A stretch of DNA of 5,569 bases from Candidatus Doudnabacteria bacterium Gr01-1014_77. Its GTDB lineage: Bacteria; Patescibacteriota; Doudnabacteria; UBA920; VMFF01. The first letter of the stretch is position 1; every line of letters starts with the position of its first letter. The translations under genes were made by a program, and so were the position numbers. Positions 4,924-5,569 of the stretch are shown here, in pieces. Below the pieces are notes generated by a model. It was not told the DNA's origin. It searched no databases and saw only the letters and a list, made by a program, of their open reading frames with translations. The stretch is from positions 1 to 5,569 of the forward strand of contig VMFF01000040.1 of the NCBI GenBank assembly GCA_007375915.1. The letters are read 5' to 3'.

Positions 4924-5268
4924 CTAAGAAACCATTTCAGGGCTCTTTCTTCTGACCCCTACAATCTCCTGGTTTTGGTCTAAAATGAGCTCTAAAAAGG
5001 GTAACCCCATGAATTCAACGTACTGAAATCTAGCTGAGCTATCATCCTCCCCTTTATTCTCTAAATATGAGTTCAACATCACATAAGTAGCGCCAGTATC
5101 AACTAAAACATCGATTGCATGAGCTAATTCTTGGTTCTTGTTTTCTTTCTCCCAATTAGCAATTGCTTTTTTAACAGCATCGCTTTCTGCTAGCTCAGCA
5201 TTTAAAGCTGGCATGGTTTTGATCTCTCTGTCTAGATTTTGGAAATTTGGTTGGGGTTCGTTGTCCAT
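4924..5268 (-). CDS. Unrecognised small acidic protein between tuf and rpsJ
   Basis: A 114-codon frame on the operon strand fills the space between the tuf terminator and the S10 promoter. I recognise no family. What can be seen: a polar Asn/Gln/Pro-rich start (1-12); a stretch rich in Ala, Glu and Lys (20-55), probably helical; VDTGATYVMLNSYLENKG (56-73); an acidic turn (GEDDSS); and a C-terminal part that looks like two beta strands (FQYVEFMGLPFLELIL and EIVGVRRK). It has no signal peptide, membrane segment, Cys residue or metal-binding cluster. Composition argues for a soluble cytoplasmic protein. The ATG at 5268 lies only 9 nt beyond the terminator stem and has no Shine-Dalgarno sequence. 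An internal ATG at 5214 (residue 19, MPALNAEL), preceded by purine-rich AGAGAGA, is an alternative start. Expression could come from tuf read-through. Stop is TAG. I believe it is a real gene because it is long, on the operon strand and unshadowed, but its function is unknown. Confidence 0.72.
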   Translation of the reverse strand: MDNEPQPNFQNLDREIKTMPALNAELAESDAVKKAIANWEKENKNQELAHAIDVLVDTGATYVMLNSYLENKGEDDSSARFQYVEFMGLPFLELILDQNQEIVGVRRKSPEMVS

Positions 5269-5272
5269 AGAG

Positions 5273-5328
5273 TTTAAAAAGAGACCCCTTGGTTGATTTG
5301 GTTTCCCAAAACAAGGGGTCTCTTTAAA
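5273..5328 (-). terminator. Composite intrinsic terminator of tuf
   Basis: Downstream of the tuf stop, AAAGAGACCCCTTG (5312-5325) pairs perfectly with CAAGGGGTCTCTTT (5278-5291), a 14-bp stem, followed on the minus strand by TT and then AAACTC. Inside it a second 5-bp stem, TTTGG/CCAAA, closes a GAAA (GNRA-type) tetraloop. The outer TTTAAA bases can extend the helix past a 2-nt bulge. The strong GC-rich stem and T run make this a convincing rho-independent terminator separating tuf from the downstream gene. Confidence 0.88.
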
Positions 5329-5337
5329 TTACATAGA

Positions 5338-5569
5338 TTACTTAGTGATCTTTGTTACAACACCTGCACCAACTGTGTGGCCACCTTCGCGAATAGCGAA
5401 GCGGAGCTTGTCTTCCAAAGCAACAGGGGTGATCAATTTAACGTTGATCTTAACTGTATCACCAGGCATTACCATTTCCTGACCTTCTGGCAAAATAACT
5501 TCACCTGTAAAGTCAGTTGTTCTGATGTAGAACCGTGGCTTGTAACCCTTGAAGAATGGCGTATGTCTA
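5338..5569 (-). CDS. tuf: Elongation factor Tu, C-terminal fragment
   Basis: The last 76 codons of EF-Tu enter from the right edge. EF-Tu is the GTPase that delivers aminoacyl-tRNA to the ribosome. The visible part is the end of domain 3 (second beta-barrel), with RHTPFFKGYKPRFYIRTTD at the start, then GEVILPEGQEMVMPGD, LRFAIREGGHTVGAGVV and a TKITK terminus. These are the family's most conserved C-terminal motifs, so the call is secure although the GTPase domain is outside the window. Stop is TAA, followed by a strong terminator. Position just upstream of rpsJ is the classical end of the str operon. Confidence 0.99.
   Translation of the reverse strand, partial: RHTPFFKGYKPRFYIRTTDFTGEVILPEGQEMVMPGDTVKINVKLITPVALEDKLRFAIREGGHTVGAGVVTKITK

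Noticed and set aside
1..5569. Mobile elements, CRISPR arrays, tRNA, rRNA or defence genes
   Set aside because: No spaced direct repeats, terminal inverted repeats with a transposase, or RNA-gene sequences were seen. The window is core translation genes.

Overview
The window is a stretch of a bacterial str/S10 ribosomal-protein cluster, with every gene on the minus strand. In transcription order (right to left) it holds the 3' end of tuf (EF-Tu), a small unrecognised acidic protein gene, rpsJ (S10), rplC (L3), rplD (L4), rplW (L23), rplB (L2), rpsS (S19), rplV (L22), rpsC (S3) and the first codons of rplP (L16). This is the canonical S10 operon order. The products assemble into the two ribosomal subunits: S10, S19 and S3 in the 30S head, and L3, L4, L23, L2, L22 and L16 around the 50S exit tunnel and peptidyl-transferase region.

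Likely organism: an AT-rich bacterium, most plausibly a Candidate Phyla Radiation (Patescibacteria) member. This is an inference from protein style and not a database result. It rests on the short L3 N-terminus, the long charged tail on L22, the added N-terminus on L23, the tail on S19, and the lack of a Shine-Dalgarno sequence at any visible start. Stops are TAA (7) or TAG (3). No UGA appears as a stop or inside the frames, so nothing points to UGA recoding of the Gracilibacteria/Absconditabacteria or Mycoplasma type.

Layout. tuf ends at 5338 and is followed at once by a strong composite hairpin terminator (5273-5328). A 114-codon gene (4924-5268) starts just beyond the terminator stem. A near-consensus sigma70-type promoter (TTGACA, 17 nt, TAAAAT; 4878-4906) then drives rpsJ with a predicted leader of only about 38 nt. 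From rplC onward genes are 1-21 nt apart. The exception is a 239-nt gap between rpsJ and rplC (4276-4514), which carries several hairpins. One is a 14-bp-stem, terminator-like structure ending about 11 nt before the rplC ATG, with a mutually exclusive smaller hairpin inside its 5' arm. It looks like an internal attenuator or ribosomal-protein operator, placed after rpsJ instead of in the usual leader before it.

The most interesting signals are this rpsJ-rplC region, the unknown gene wedged between the tuf terminator and the S10 promoter, the absence of Shine-Dalgarno sequences, and the extensions on L22, L23 and S19. Otherwise this is ordinary core genome: I saw no mobile element, CRISPR array, tRNA or rRNA.
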